A DNA stretch of 64,000 nt from CAWUKT01 sp963923035 (GCA_963923035.1 CAWUKT010000012.1:1-64000), one strand, 5' to 3'; positions 8,692-18,415 are shown, counted from the stretch's first letter. Translations and numbers: made by a program. Notes: a model not told the origin generated them from the letters alone.

Positions 8692-9483
8692 TCATCGGAT
8701 TTGTAGGCTAAAACTTGCGCCCAATATAGGAGATGGATTGTTGAAGGACCTGACGTCCAGAGTAGGCTTGATTTTCAGGGCGAGGTCATCGGAGACATCA
8801 AAGGGCTGTAAATGGGCCTCGATATAGGCATCCAGGGCTTGGAGACCGTACCACAGGCACCCCACCACAATGGTCAGGTCCCGGTTCCGGCGGTAGAAAT
8901 CCCGCACCGAGATGACGTTGTCGACCGATAGCCCGGTGAAAGACCCGTCCAGGTTGGCGATGGAGCCGCCGGGACAGGCCGCCTCCGTGGTATCCACCAG
9001 GCAAAGCACGGCCTGGCGATTTTGTTGGTACAAACGGTTGTTGTCGACAATGAGGTAGCCGATGGCTCCAAAGCCGGCGTAAACGATGGGTACCTTCCAA
9101 GCCGAGCGGTTGTACAACTGGCCCCAGCCGGGGAGGAAAAGCGATCGGCGCAGGGCAACATTGGGATCGGGCGGCAGGAGGCCGTCCAACCGTTGCTTGC
9201 GCTTGGATTTTTCCTTGGCTTCTGGTTGCGGAGCGGACGGCATTTCCAATACCGAGGGGATTCTTTCTTCGACCGTGTCCTTGGCTGCTGTGACGGCAGT
9301 ATCGGGATTGGTCATAGGCATCTCTACCCGCGGGCGGTCACGCCGGGACTTTCCCGTATTGAGGGTATCGCCTTCGGTTTGGGCGGATAGGGGAGAGACG
9401 AAAAGGAAAATGAGGGAACAAGCCATCAGGGCCCGGCCAAAACGGGACTTGATAGGGGGGGAGATGGTAAACCGTCCAGACAA
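8692..9483 (-). CDS. DUF5683 family exported protein
   Basis: A 263-residue protein of the DUF5683 family, normally found between parB and dapB in Bacteroidota. It has a signal peptide (hydrophobic ACSLIFLFVSPLSA before Q), a low-complexity Pro/Lys-rich region (about 35-100), and the conserved RRSLFLPGWGQLYNRSAWK segment followed by two membrane-like stretches. The frame opens with a TTG directly after the parB stop; an ATG at 9426 is an alternative, but the TTG gives a better positively charged start to the signal peptide. Envelope role unknown. Confidence 0.88.
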   Translation of the reverse strand: MSGRFTISPPIKSRFGRALMACSLIFLFVSPLSAQTEGDTLNTGKSRRDRPRVEMPMTNPDTAVTAAKDTVEERIPSVLEMPSAPQPEAKEKSKRKQRLDGLLPPDPNVALRRSLFLPGWGQLYNRSAWKVPIVYAGFGAIGYLIVDNNRLYQQNRQAVLCLVDTTEAACPGGSIANLDGSFTGLSVDNVISVRDFYRRNRDLTIVVGCLWYGLQALDAYIEAHLQPFDVSDDLALKIKPTLDVRSFNNPSPILGASFSLQIR

Positions 9484-10386
9484 TTATTCAGTGGATATGA
9501 GGTCGAGAATCCGGTTGAGGTCTTCCGTGGAATCAAAATGGAGGCGCAATTCACCTTTTCCATTGTTGGTTTGGCGGATGACCACTTTGCTACCGAAATG
9601 TTCCTCCAAATTTTGTTCCAAACTCCGAAGGTGCGGATTTTTTTGCACTGTCTTGCTGGCCTTGCCAGCCTTGGGCTCGGACAAGGACCGTACCAATTCT
9701 TCGACCTTCCGCACCGACAAGCCTTCTTCGATGGCCTTCCGGTAGATTTCCAGTTGGTGGTCGCGGTCGTCCACAGAAATCAGGGCGCGGGCATGGCCCA
9801 TGCTGATTTTCCCATTCCGCAATCCCAATTGAAGTTCGGGTGGGAGTTTGAGCAAACGAAGGAAATTGGTAATGGTGGCGCGCTTTTTCCCGACCTTTTC
9901 CCCCAACTCTTCCTGTTTCAGGCCCAACTCATCAATGAGTCGTTGGTAGCCCATCGCGACCTCAATCGGGTTGAGATCGTGGCGCTGGATGTTCTCGATG
10001 AGCGCCATTTCCAGCATCTGCTCGTCGTCCGCCGTGCGGACATACGCCGGAATCGTGGTCAATTCGGCCATCTGAGAGGCCCGGAACCGCCGTTCTCCGG
10101 AGATCAACTGGTAGGCATCGCCCATTTTCCGCACCGTGATGGGCTGGATGATGCCCTGGACCCGAATGGATTCGGCCAGTTCTTCCAACGCCACCAGGTC
10201 AAAATGGGTACGGGGCTGATAGGGATTGGTCTCGATGGCCTCAATCGGAATCTCTGCCACGGAGCCAAGACCCACGGGCGCGTCTCCCTGGGGGGAGAGG
10301 TCGATATTGCCCGCTTGTTCGGTATCGCTCAGCAAAGCACTGAGGCCGCGCCCCAAAGCATTGCGTTTATTGCTCTTCTTTGCCAT
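9484..10386 (-). CDS. parB: Chromosome partitioning protein ParB
   Basis: A 300-residue DNA-binding CTPase-type protein that loads on parS sites near the origin and works with ParA in chromosome segregation. Visible parts: the N-terminal LGRGLSALL box for ParA contact, the ParB/Srx nucleotide box with GERRFRA, the helix-turn-helix around KVGKKRATITNFLRLLKLP, and a C-terminal dimerisation region. Length is normal. It follows parA with a gap of about 70 bases. No obvious parS palindrome was spotted in the window by eye. Confidence 0.96.
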   Translation of the reverse strand: MAKKSNKRNALGRGLSALLSDTEQAGNIDLSPQGDAPVGLGSVAEIPIEAIETNPYQPRTHFDLVALEELAESIRVQGIIQPITVRKMGDAYQLISGERRFRASQMAELTTIPAYVRTADDEQMLEMALIENIQRHDLNPIEVAMGYQRLIDELGLKQEELGEKVGKKRATITNFLRLLKLPPELQLGLRNGKISMGHARALISVDDRDHQLEIYRKAIEEGLSVRKVEELVRSLSEPKAGKASKTVQKNPHLRSLEQNLEEHFGSKVVIRQTNNGKGELRLHFDSTEDLNRILDLISTE

Positions 10387-10457
10387 CTCGGTCTTTCCTT
10401 GTTCTACAACTGCAATTTACGATTTCCCCCCGAAATGAACAGGAGGAGTGAAAGGGC

Positions 10458-11252
10458 CTAGCTGGCCTGGTGCTGGGAGGCAGTGATGCCATTGCGCCGA
10501 AGGATTTCCTTGGCGAGGTTCATGTAATTTACGGCTCCCTTGGAGGTGCCATCGAACATGAGGGCCGGCAATCCAAAGCTCGGGGCCTCGCTGAGGCGGA
10601 TGTTACGGGCGATGATGGTGTCGAAAACGATGGCTTCGAAGTGGGCCCGGACTTCCTCGACCACCTGGTTGGAGAGGCGGAGGCGGGAATCGTACATGGT
10701 CAGGAGAATGCCTTCGATGGAGAGGTTGGGATTGAGGCGCTGCTGGACAATGGTGATGGTGTTCAGGAGCTTGCCCAGACCTTCGAGGGCGAAGTATTCG
10801 CATTGCACGGGGACGATCACGGAGTCGGAAGCGGTGAGCGCATTCACGGTGATCAGGCCCAGCGAGGGAGAACAGTCGATGATGATGAAATCGTAGAGGT
10901 CGCGAATGGGTTGGATGACCTGGCGCATTTTGCGTTCGCGGTTGGGGAGATTGATCATTTCAATCTCGGCCCCTACGAGGTCGATATTGGAAGGAATGAG
11001 GTCGAGGTTCGGAAATTTGGTGGTCAAAATGGTATCCTTGGCCTCCAGATCGTCATCGACCATGCATTCGTAGATCCCGGAGCGGATATTGCGGGGATCG
11101 AAATCAAGGTGGCTGGTGGCATTTGCCTGGGGATCGGTATCGATCAGGAGGGTCTTGAATTCCAATGCCGCCAAACTGGCCGCCAGGTTGATCGCTGAAG
11201 TCGTCTTTCCAACTCCTCCCTTCTGATTCGCCAACGAAATTACCTTTGTCAT
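10458..11252 (-). CDS. parA: Chromosome partitioning ATPase ParA/Soj
   Basis: A 264-residue Walker-type ATPase. The deviant Walker A KGGVGKTT sits at about residues 11-18, with DTDPQANAT and IIDCSPSLG as further nucleotide-binding boxes. It binds nucleoid DNA non-specifically and is stimulated by ParB. First gene of the cluster running to lepB; ATG at 11252. It is divergent from the peptide-binding lipoprotein gene, so the region near 11253-11360 holds both promoters, though I see no convincing -7 box. Confidence 0.96.
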   Translation of the reverse strand: MTKVISLANQKGGVGKTTSAINLAASLAALEFKTLLIDTDPQANATSHLDFDPRNIRSGIYECMVDDDLEAKDTILTTKFPNLDLIPSNIDLVGAEIEMINLPNRERKMRQVIQPIRDLYDFIIIDCSPSLGLITVNALTASDSVIVPVQCEYFALEGLGKLLNTITIVQQRLNPNLSIEGILLTMYDSRLRLSNQVVEEVRAHFEAIVFDTIIARNIRLSEAPSFGLPALMFDGTSKGAVNYMNLAKEILRRNGITASQHQAS

Positions 11253-11360
11253 TTGCGATGTTTCCTTTAATGTATATTTTTCCGGTAAGTCTTTTCGGTG
11301 CAGACCCCCCGGATGAGGATCGGTGATGCTCGAATTATCAAAATTAACAAAGAATTTGGC

Positions 11361-13019
11361 TTGAAAGACTATTTCCTCGCTTTCTTATGCACATTGCTAT
11401 TGTGTACGGCTTGTGGAAAAAAGGTGGATAACGGCGAAGAAAAGCAGGTTTTTCGCATGAATATCAGCACTGGTTTATCCACATTGGACCCGGCCTATGC
11501 CCGGGACCAGAGTGCCATCTGGATGTGTGGCCAGCTCTTCAACGGGCTGGTGGAACTCGACGAAGAATTGGATGTGCTACCCGCCCTGGCCGATGACTGG
11601 ACCATTTCCGACAGCGGTCGGACCTATACCTTTCACATTCGCCCCAATGTCCAATTCCACCGCCACGAGCTCTTTGGACCCGATAGCACCCGTGAGCTGA
11701 CCGCCGAGGACATTGCGTACAGCTTTACCCGCATCTGTGACCCGGAATTCGCGTCGAGTGGCTTTTGGATCTTCAACGGGAAAATCCAGGGGATGGAGGC
11801 GTTTCGGGAGGGAACTGCGAATGCCATCTCAGGCTTTGAAGTGGTGGCACCGGATACCTTTTCCATTCACCTGACCCAAGCCTTCCCCCCGTTTCTCAGC
11901 ACCCTCGCAATGGCCTACGGCTACGTGGTGCCGAAGGAAATCGTCGACCACTACGGCAAGGACTTCCGCAACCACCCCATCGGCACGGGGCCCTTTCGCT
12001 TCAAGTCCTGGGACGAAGGCACGACGCTCACTCTGCTCAAGAACGAGGCCTATTTCGAGCCGGGATTGCCACGGCTCGACGCGATCCGCGTCCGCTTCAT
12101 CCGCGACCGTCTCAGCGAATTCGCCGAATTCCTGCAAGGGCGGCTCGATTTTGTCAATGGCCTCGACCGCGCCACCAAGGACGAAGTCTTCGCGCCCGAC
12201 GGCTCCATCAAGGCGAAGTACGCCGACAACTACCAATTCGACACTTCCCCCCAACTCAATACCGAATTCATCGGCATCATGGTGGACGATTCCATCGCCG
12301 CTGCCCACGACTCGCCATTGCGGGACCGCCGCGTCCGCCAGGCCCTGAACTACGCCATTGACCGGGAGAAGCTGGTGGCCTACCTGCTGAACGGGAATGG
12401 CACCCCGGCCGACGCGGGCATGATGCCCCGCGGCATCCCCGGCTTCAACGCCGACTCCGTGAACGGCTTCACCTACGATCCCGATCGTTCCGCCCAGTTG
12501 CTGCGGGACGCGGGCTTTCCCGGCGGAAAAGGCCTGCCGGTCCTGGAAATCAATTCCAATCCGAGCTACCAGGCCGTGATGGAGTTTGTGCAAAAGAGTT
12601 TCGAACGGATCGGGGTGACGGCGAAGATCCGAAACATGGACGGGGGAACGTTGCGGGACAAGGCCAAGAAAGGCGAGATTGACCTGTGGCGGGCGAGCTG
12701 GATCGCGGATTATCCCGAGGGGGAGAACTACATGGGCCTGTTTTACACCGGTAATATTCCCCCCAACGGCGCCAATCGGATGCGCTATTCCGATTCCGGT
12801 TTCGACAGCCTATTTGTCCAGGCCCTCTCCACTACCAACGATTCCCTCCGTCAATCCCTCTACCTGCAAATGGAGAACCAGATGCTGGCCGATGCGCCGG
12901 TCATTCTCCTGTACTACGACCAAATCCTCCGCCTCATCCAGCCGGATGTGCAAGGACTGCGGACCAATGCCCTGAACATGTTGTTTTTGAAGGAAGTGGA
13001 AAAAGGGGCCGGGGAATAA
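11361..13019 (+). CDS. Peptide/nickel-type ABC transporter substrate-binding lipoprotein
   Basis: A family-5 extracellular solute-binding protein (DppA/OppA type), about 552 residues. It should capture peptides or similar ligands outside the inner membrane for an ABC importer. The TTG at 11361 gives a near-ideal lipoprotein signal (MKDYFLAFLCTLLLCTAC, lipidated Cys18); a GTG at 11298 or ATG at 11313 would add 16-21 residues. Family features include STLDPAYARD, LADDWTISDSGRTYTFHIRPNVQFH, LTAEDIAYSF and VRQALNYAIDREKLV. No permease or ATPase genes are adjacent, so it must pair with components elsewhere. Confidence 0.92.
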   Translation: MKDYFLAFLCTLLLCTACGKKVDNGEEKQVFRMNISTGLSTLDPAYARDQSAIWMCGQLFNGLVELDEELDVLPALADDWTISDSGRTYTFHIRPNVQFHRHELFGPDSTRELTAEDIAYSFTRICDPEFASSGFWIFNGKIQGMEAFREGTANAISGFEVVAPDTFSIHLTQAFPPFLSTLAMAYGYVVPKEIVDHYGKDFRNHPIGTGPFRFKSWDEGTTLTLLKNEAYFEPGLPRLDAIRVRFIRDRLSEFAEFLQGRLDFVNGLDRATKDEVFAPDGSIKAKYADNYQFDTSPQLNTEFIGIMVDDSIAAAHDSPLRDRRVRQALNYAIDREKLVAYLLNGNGTPADAGMMPRGIPGFNADSVNGFTYDPDRSAQLLRDAGFPGGKGLPVLEINSNPSYQAVMEFVQKSFERIGVTAKIRNMDGGTLRDKAKKGEIDLWRASWIADYPEGENYMGLFYTGNIPPNGANRMRYSDSGFDSLFVQALSTTNDSLRQSLYLQMENQMLADAPVILLYYDQILRLIQPDVQGLRTNALNMLFLKEVEKGAGE

Positions 13020-13021
13020 AA

Positions 13022-14299
13022 TCAGTGGTTCAGAATGGCTTCCGCGTAATTCTCCCAGCTCATTTTCGAGGCCGTATCGGCCACATTGCCGCCCGGGATC
13101 GGGTTGTCGATGAAGTGCAGCATTTGCTTGGCCATGTCATCGACGTCCTCCGCTTCCGCGAGGTAGCCATTGAAGCCGTGCTTCACGGTTTCCGGGAAGT
13201 GGCCGACCTTGGTCGCCAGAATGGGCATCTCGAAATTGTACGCCATCGATTCCACGCCGGAAGGCGTGGCCGTCTCATAGAACAGCACTATGGAATCACT
13301 CGCCTGGAAATACTTGTGCACATCCTCATTCGGGACGTATTCATTCACAAGGGCCGTGGTGTCCTGCAAATTCAGTTCCTCGACCAGGGCGAGGGGATTG
13401 TAATCCCGCTCGTCGTCACTCTTGCGGAGGAACAGGGACTTGGCGAAACCAAACAGGGCGTTTTTGATCCGGGTGCCCAGCTTCTTTTTGTCCAGTGTAT
13501 CCCAAAAGCTCTCCCCGACAATCAACAAACTCACATCGTCGCGTTGCTCGGCCACCTTCGAAAAGGCCCGGATGCAATGGTGCAGCCCTTTGTACTTCCG
13601 GATGAACCCGAAGAACAGGAAAACATTCTCCCGCAATTCCATTTGCTGCTTGAAGCCCGGCTTGTCAAAGTTCGGGTCGAGCTCAAACATGTCGTAGACC
13701 GGATGGTACAGCTTGATGATCGTGCGGGTATCGCCATTGTTGGCGCGAGTGCCGTCGGTATGCTGCTCGAACTTGAGTTCCGGCATGATGGCCGTCAACT
13801 CGTCGGACGTCTTCTGGGAGTGGGTGATAAAGGTATCGACGTGGCGGAAACATTTCCGGGTGAAGCGGCGGTCCAAAGAACTGGCCTCCTTCTGCACCAC
13901 CAGGTGACAGTCCACGATCACTTCGACATCCTTGTGTTTGCGCAAGCGCCGCGCAATTGCCGCCAGGGGAAGCCCCTGAAGTGCGATGGACCATTGCAGG
14001 ATCACCAGGTCCGGCTTCAGGTCCATGATATACTTGTACGTGCCCTTCCAGGTCCAGGGCTTGTTGTAATTGGTGATATAATGCTCCTTGATATTCGTGC
14101 CCGCCAGCTTATTGGAGCGGCTGGGATCCTTGAATTCACGGGGAACAATCGCAGGGTATTGCTGGGTCCACGACACGATGAAGACCTCCGTGTCGGGCAT
14201 TTTATCAAAGGTCTTGGCAAGTGAAAGGTTGTAGTTGGCGATGCCGCCTTTGAATTGAGGACCAGGTCCAAAACAAACAATGCGAGTGGTTTTTCCCAT
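13022..14299 (-). CDS. Glycosyltransferase, GT4-like (GT-B fold)
   Basis: A 425-residue cytoplasmic glycosyltransferase. The N-terminal Rossmann half begins IVCFGPGPQFKGGIANY, with the glycine-rich acceptor loop; the C-terminal half has FFGFIRKYKGLHHCIRAF, LLIVGE and the donor-binding ETATPSGVESMAYNFEMPILAT segment typical of family GT4. It probably adds a sugar to a cell-surface glycan or lipid. It is a single gene with no surrounding polysaccharide cluster, so the acceptor cannot be guessed. Its stop is 2 bases from that of the convergent lipoprotein gene. Confidence 0.9.
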   Translation of the reverse strand: MGKTTRIVCFGPGPQFKGGIANYNLSLAKTFDKMPDTEVFIVSWTQQYPAIVPREFKDPSRSNKLAGTNIKEHYITNYNKPWTWKGTYKYIMDLKPDLVILQWSIALQGLPLAAIARRLRKHKDVEVIVDCHLVVQKEASSLDRRFTRKCFRHVDTFITHSQKTSDELTAIMPELKFEQHTDGTRANNGDTRTIIKLYHPVYDMFELDPNFDKPGFKQQMELRENVFLFFGFIRKYKGLHHCIRAFSKVAEQRDDVSLLIVGESFWDTLDKKKLGTRIKNALFGFAKSLFLRKSDDERDYNPLALVEELNLQDTTALVNEYVPNEDVHKYFQASDSIVLFYETATPSGVESMAYNFEMPILATKVGHFPETVKHGFNGYLAEAEDVDDMAKQMLHFIDNPIPGGNVADTASKMSWENYAEAILNH

Positions 14300-14414
14300 G
14301 CTGGTTGCGCTTTGAGCGGCAATTTAGGAGTAAAAGGAGGTTGCAAACAAGAAGTCAGGGCGAAAAGTGAATGAGGGGGAAGAATTGGACCAAGGGGGAA
14401 AAGAAAAACAAGTA

Positions 14415-16340
14415 CTATTCCACCACGAATTTCCGCACCGTCCGTCCATTTCCCTTCACCTCCAATAAATACAGGCCCGCCTCGAGCCCCTTCGCGTCGA
14501 TCTCCACTAGGAAATTCCCTGGTGCCTGGGCGCGTTGGACGACGGACCGCAGCCGCCGCCCTTGCAGATCCAGAATGGAAATCTCCACCGAGGCCGCTTC
14601 GGTGAGCACATAATTCAGGTAGAGGTACCGCGAAGTCGGATTCGGGAACAAGCTCAGTACAGTCGGCGCGGGCGCGACCGCTTCCGCCTGGCCCACGACC
14701 ACCGGGGCCGGGGGCGGCGCGGGCAGTCCCACAATGGCCGGCGAGGCCCCACTGCCCGATTCCAAATGGTTCTCCTGATCCTGGGCCAGCCAGACGGCCA
14801 CCAGGGACTCCGTGAAATCGGCCGGATCGCCAATGTCATTCATGTGCCAGAACTCGGCCTGCGCCCGCAGGCTGTCCAGGTCCAGCAGGACGTAGCCATG
14901 CCCCTCCAACTCCACGAATTTCGTGTGCCAGTTTCCGGCCTGGATCAGGCCGGAAGCCACCGTGGCCGAGCCCAGCCCAAAGTCATTGCCTTCGTCGAAA
15001 TTGTCGCCGGTCACGCTGGGGACTATGAACTCGACCCCAATCGCCCCGTCCCCCGTCAGGGGATTGTAATCGAGGACATTGAACGGATTCGGGGTGAGGT
15101 CGTTGGCGAAGGAGCAATGGAAATCTCCGGTCAGGACGACCGTATTGTCGATGCCCTGCTGGATGATATTGTCGAAGAACTTGCCCCGCTCCACCGGATA
15201 GCCGTCCCAGTTCTCAAAGACCAGCGGGACATTCCCCACCTGGAATTGGGACATCTGCAATTGGTTGCCGAGGACCTTCCATTGGGCTGTGGAGCTGGCC
15301 ATCTCGGCATTGATCCAGGCCAATTGATCGGGGCCGAGGATCTTCGCGTCGGGATCGCCATATAGGGGATCGTTCACGTCATCGGCAAAGCGGTCCCGGT
15401 CGTACAGGCGGACGTCGAGGAGGTATAGGTCCAACAGGTTGCCGTAGGGAAGGTGCCGCCAGTTCTTGAAGAATTCGTTCTGGAGCGGCTGGGGATCGCG
15501 CACGGGTAGCCATTCCCGGAATGCCTGGACGGCCGCCTGCTTGCGGTCCCGGTACAGGCCGTGGATGGTGGCATTGTGGCGGTAGGAGGTATCGGTCAGG
15601 GCGTCGACGACGATGTCGTGGTCGTCCCAGATATTGATCCAGGGATGGACCTGGTGGCACCGCTGCAAGTTGGAGTCGAGCCGGTACTGGCTCAGGCGCG
15701 TCCGGTAATCCTGCAAGCGCCATACCTCGAAGTCGGGATCGTGCTCCCGTTCGGGCGGGCCGCCGCCGCCTTCGTAGATATAGTCGCCCAGGTGGACCAC
15801 GGCATCGAGGTCATTGCGGTCGGCCAGGTTCTTGAGGGCCGTGAAATAGCCCTGGCGGTAGTCCGAGCAGCTGATGAACGCCATGCGGATCCGTTCCCGG
15901 TCGCCGGCCGGGGCCGTTTTTGTTCTCCCCACAATTGAATTTTCCCCCAGCCCCGAAAAGCGATAGTAGTAATAGCTGTTCGGTTGGAGCCCCGTCACAT
16001 CCACCTTCACCGTGAAGTCCCGGGAGGCGAGCGCGGTGGCATTTCCCGTCTGCACCACATTCCCAAAGTTCAGGTCCGTGGCCATCTCCCAATCGACCGA
16101 AACGCTGGTGGCGAGGCTGTCATTCGGGGTAATCCGGGTCCAGATGATCACCGCCTGGGGCAAGGGATCGCCGGAAGCCACCCCGTGGTAAAAGGGCGCC
16201 TGGGCCGGATTGAGCCAGGTTTGGGAGGTCTGGGCGGTTTTGCGGGAGAAATGGTGGATGTCCTGGGAGAAGCCAGGGAGGGAAAGGAGGAAGCCAAACG
16301 TGATGACCAAAGCACGCATCCAAGCAGATCGACGGTTCAT
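14415..16340 (-). CDS. Secreted PhoD-family alkaline phosphatase with T9SS sorting domain
   Basis: A 641-residue exported enzyme. Order: signal peptide (ending GFSQ), an N-terminal Fn3-like PhoD domain (YHGVASGDPLPQAVIIWTR), the metallophosphatase core with AFISCSDYRQGYF, HLGDYIYEGGG, WDDHDIVVDA and VLTGDFHCS metal-binding boxes, a Pro/Ala-rich linker, and a C-terminal T9SS sorting domain (LFPNPTSRYLYLNY to KFVVE). It should release phosphate from organic esters on the cell surface. I chose ATG 16340; a GTG at 16367 would only lengthen the signal peptide. A PhoX-type phosphatase lies 3.3 kb away, hinting at phosphate scavenging. Confidence 0.93.
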   Translation of the reverse strand: MNRRSAWMRALVITFGFLLSLPGFSQDIHHFSRKTAQTSQTWLNPAQAPFYHGVASGDPLPQAVIIWTRITPNDSLATSVSVDWEMATDLNFGNVVQTGNATALASRDFTVKVDVTGLQPNSYYYYRFSGLGENSIVGRTKTAPAGDRERIRMAFISCSDYRQGYFTALKNLADRNDLDAVVHLGDYIYEGGGGPPEREHDPDFEVWRLQDYRTRLSQYRLDSNLQRCHQVHPWINIWDDHDIVVDALTDTSYRHNATIHGLYRDRKQAAVQAFREWLPVRDPQPLQNEFFKNWRHLPYGNLLDLYLLDVRLYDRDRFADDVNDPLYGDPDAKILGPDQLAWINAEMASSTAQWKVLGNQLQMSQFQVGNVPLVFENWDGYPVERGKFFDNIIQQGIDNTVVLTGDFHCSFANDLTPNPFNVLDYNPLTGDGAIGVEFIVPSVTGDNFDEGNDFGLGSATVASGLIQAGNWHTKFVELEGHGYVLLDLDSLRAQAEFWHMNDIGDPADFTESLVAVWLAQDQENHLESGSGASPAIVGLPAPPPAPVVVGQAEAVAPAPTVLSLFPNPTSRYLYLNYVLTEAASVEISILDLQGRRLRSVVQRAQAPGNFLVEIDAKGLEAGLYLLEVKGNGRTVRKFVVE

Positions 16341-16507
16341 GGCAGGTTGATTTGCACCAAGATACACAATGGACCGGCGGAAGAAAAGGTGGCTTTGGAA
16401 AGAGAACCTTTCATCCCGATTCCCAACTGCTGATAACCCCGGGGAACATTTTCCGTAGACCCACCCAACCTCCCGGTAATTGATGCAACCAAAAGCACTA
16501 AGAGACT

Positions 16508-16978
16508 ATGAAGAAAAATCATCTGTGGATCGTCGCCCTTGTTGTGGGCCTGTTCCTGACCGGATTCGGAGACGTGAATGGACAGAGGCTCCAAAAGCGC
16601 CTGACCAAGAACTCGTGGGAAGTCTATACGGTGACGAAGAAGGGATTTTCGGAAGAGACGTTGGCGGAAATGAAGGAACAAAAGCCCCGGTTCGGGAAGA
16701 AGAAAAACTTCAATGGCCAGTATTTCAAGTTCAGTGAGGATGGCAGCTATTTCATGCAATCCATCCCCGATTATGGCCGCAGCGACCAGGAAGGCACCTT
16801 CAGCCTCAACGAAGACAAGATGATCCTTCGTCGGGAATACAAGAAGCCGAACGACGTCGTCGTGGCCAAGTGGCGCCGCAAGGGCAAGCGCAAAGAAAAG
16901 ATCGTCTACCTGCGGGGCGGCAACCTGGTCCTGGAAAGCCGCCGCGAGACCATCTACATGTACCGCGTCAGGCGGTAA
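16508..16978 (+). CDS. Small exported hypothetical protein, lipocalin-like
   Basis: A 156-residue protein with a signal peptide (MKKNHLWIVALVVGLFLTGF, cleavage near NGQ) and a mature part alternating strands and basic turns (KNSWEVYTVTKK, GQYFKFSEDGSYF, RREYKK, RRKGKRKEKIVYL). The pattern is like small lipocalin/DUF-type beta-barrels of Bacteroidota. Very basic at the C-terminus. Single gene, followed by a terminator hairpin at 17011. Function unknown. Confidence 0.78.
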   Translation: MKKNHLWIVALVVGLFLTGFGDVNGQRLQKRLTKNSWEVYTVTKKGFSEETLAEMKEQKPRFGKKKNFNGQYFKFSEDGSYFMQSIPDYGRSDQEGTFSLNEDKMILRREYKKPNDVVVAKWRRKGKRKEKIVYLRGGNLVLESRRETIYMYRVRR

Positions 16979-17010
16979 CTCTCCCCAGAAATTTCTGTCT
17001 CCAAATAACC

Positions 17011-17033
17011 AAAGCCGCCCACCGGGCGGCTTT
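17011..17033. terminator. Hairpin between convergent genes
   Basis: Perfect 10-bp stem AAAGCCGCCC / GGGCGGCTTT with a 3-base loop, placed between the ends of two convergent genes. No strong T-run follows on the plus strand; it probably serves both directions. Confidence 0.65.
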
Positions 17034-17071
17034 GGTCGTTGCAATGGGTTTTAACAAGGAGAACGAGGCCA

Positions 17072-17908
17072 TCAAGCCCCGCGTAATTCGGCAGCTTTGG
17101 CCTTGCCGAAGGCATTCTGCGGGTGCGCATGACAACAAACGAAGCCCGAGTTGCCACACGGGGCAATCAGCTGCCAGTAGATCGTTTGGCCGGAGTTCAC
17201 TATTTTGGTCGCGAACGACTCCGACTGCGTTCCTGGCCCACCATTGATGGTCCAGAACCAGAACACATTGTGGGCATTGGGATTCGTCTCCAGATCATAG
17301 CAAGGATTCACCGTTCCGTCTTGGAAGTGGAGATTCGCCGTGTAGGTATTGCCTCCCACCGTGAAGGCATTTACCACAGTTTGGGGATCATCCGTGGAGA
17401 AATTCAAGCCAGCCTGGGTCCGCATGGCATTCATCACGTCCAGCATGGAGGCTTGGGGAGAGTTCAAATAGACATAATAGACCTGGCTATTTTGGTAAGA
17501 ACCACCGCCGTATTCATCGAGGTAATTCTGGTCATGGCAGGTATAGTTGTTGGCGACGTTGGGATTAGAATTGGGGTAATACAACACCAACGCGTAGTAA
17601 TAGGAAGCATCCTGCTCCGGCATCGCATCCATGGCCATCTTGGTCCCCACATTGTGGAGGACATTTTGTAAGAGGCGGAGGGAGCGCCGGTAGGAGCTCA
17701 GGGCCCGGTCAATGGAGTAGCCATTGACAGAGTTGTTGCTCAGGCCGGCAACGGTCCGGCGCAGGACCGCCCGTTCGGCCTTGGTGAGGCCGTGTTTGCC
17801 CTCGGCATCCGTGATCGGATCGACCACGAAACGGCGCAAGGCAGACTCGTTGCCCTCATCCAGCAAGTGCTCAATGTAGTTCAATAAATTTGAATTTGAT
17901 TTGCCCAT
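17072..17908 (-). CDS. Hypothetical protein with LigA-like/leader-like N-terminal helix
   Basis: A 278-residue protein with no signal peptide and no family I recognise. The N-terminal 55 residues contain RFVVDPITDAEGKHGLTKAER, which resembles the short LigA-like helical element (DP..HGLT.AE) also used as a leader in some peptide-modification systems. A basic helical stretch follows (YRRSLRLLQNVL), then a region rich in Tyr, Asn and Gly (about 100-260) with cysteines at 124, 203, 251, 258 and 259. I set the start at ATG 17908, where the helix begins; an upstream ATG at 18001 would add 31 unlike residues. Single gene. Function unknown; the LigA-like resemblance is by eye only. Confidence 0.68.
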   Translation of the reverse strand: MGKSNSNLLNYIEHLLDEGNESALRRFVVDPITDAEGKHGLTKAERAVLRRTVAGLSNNSVNGYSIDRALSSYRRSLRLLQNVLHNVGTKMAMDAMPEQDASYYYALVLYYPNSNPNVANNYTCHDQNYLDEYGGGSYQNSQVYYVYLNSPQASMLDVMNAMRTQAGLNFSTDDPQTVVNAFTVGGNTYTANLHFQDGTVNPCYDLETNPNAHNVFWFWTINGGPGTQSESFATKIVNSGQTIYWQLIAPCGNSGFVCCHAHPQNAFGKAKAAELRGA

Positions 17909-18381
17909 AATTCGACAATATTTAAATGATGAAAAAAGAATAAACATACCCTTCCCCTGGCCACCTTCCCGAGGAAAGCGTCCTGCCAGTGGGACACACA
18001 TATCCCGGCTCCATCAGCCCCAAAGGAGCATGGAGGGAATCAAATACTAGTACCAATTGCCCGAAGCAATGGTGGGAACACGTAACAGATAACTAGATAA
18101 TTATGAAAGCCTTAACAATTTCGAATATACGTTATTTGTTGAAGATTTAGAAGGAAACGTTAAATTTTTTTGGAGCATTGGGTGAGTGGGGAAATGAATG
18201 GGTTGGAGGGGTTGGGTAGGCAGAATGGATGCAGGATAAGAATGATGACCATTTGGGTCTGTTCAGTGAGTCTCTGGGAGGGTAGTAAGAATGTAGATTG
18301 AAGAGAGAATGGAGGAGAAAGGTAAAACAAAGGGGGGGAGGGAGAGTCAAATCCCATTTGCCCCCAATCATCCAAATCAAC
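17909..18381. other. Intergenic region, no gene seen
   Basis: About 470 bases between divergent genes. Positions 18040-18160 are A/T-rich; 18177-18360 is a purine-rich, G-heavy low-complexity stretch of the kind seen in other gaps here. Two short minus-strand frames exist but have skewed composition and look spurious. Confidence 0.6.
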
Positions 18382-18389
18382 TATCTTCG
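18382..18389 (+). promoter_or_regulatory. Probable fabH -7 promoter box
   Basis: TATCTTCG fits the Bacteroidota TAnnTTTG pattern with one change, as before dapF and the thioesterase gene. It lies 26 bases upstream of the fabH ATG, giving a leader of about 20 bases. Confidence 0.5.
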
Positions 18390-18415
18390 GAGGGTCAGTT
18401 AACGATCAATCACCT

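Noticed and set aside
16700..16980. Lysozyme-inhibitor-like call for the 156-residue protein
   Set aside because: No motif supports it; only a general barrel-like strand pattern is visible.
18147..18380. Two overlapping short minus-strand frames upstream of fabH
   Set aside because: They are translations of a purine-rich tract (many Pro, Ser, Phe) with no start context.
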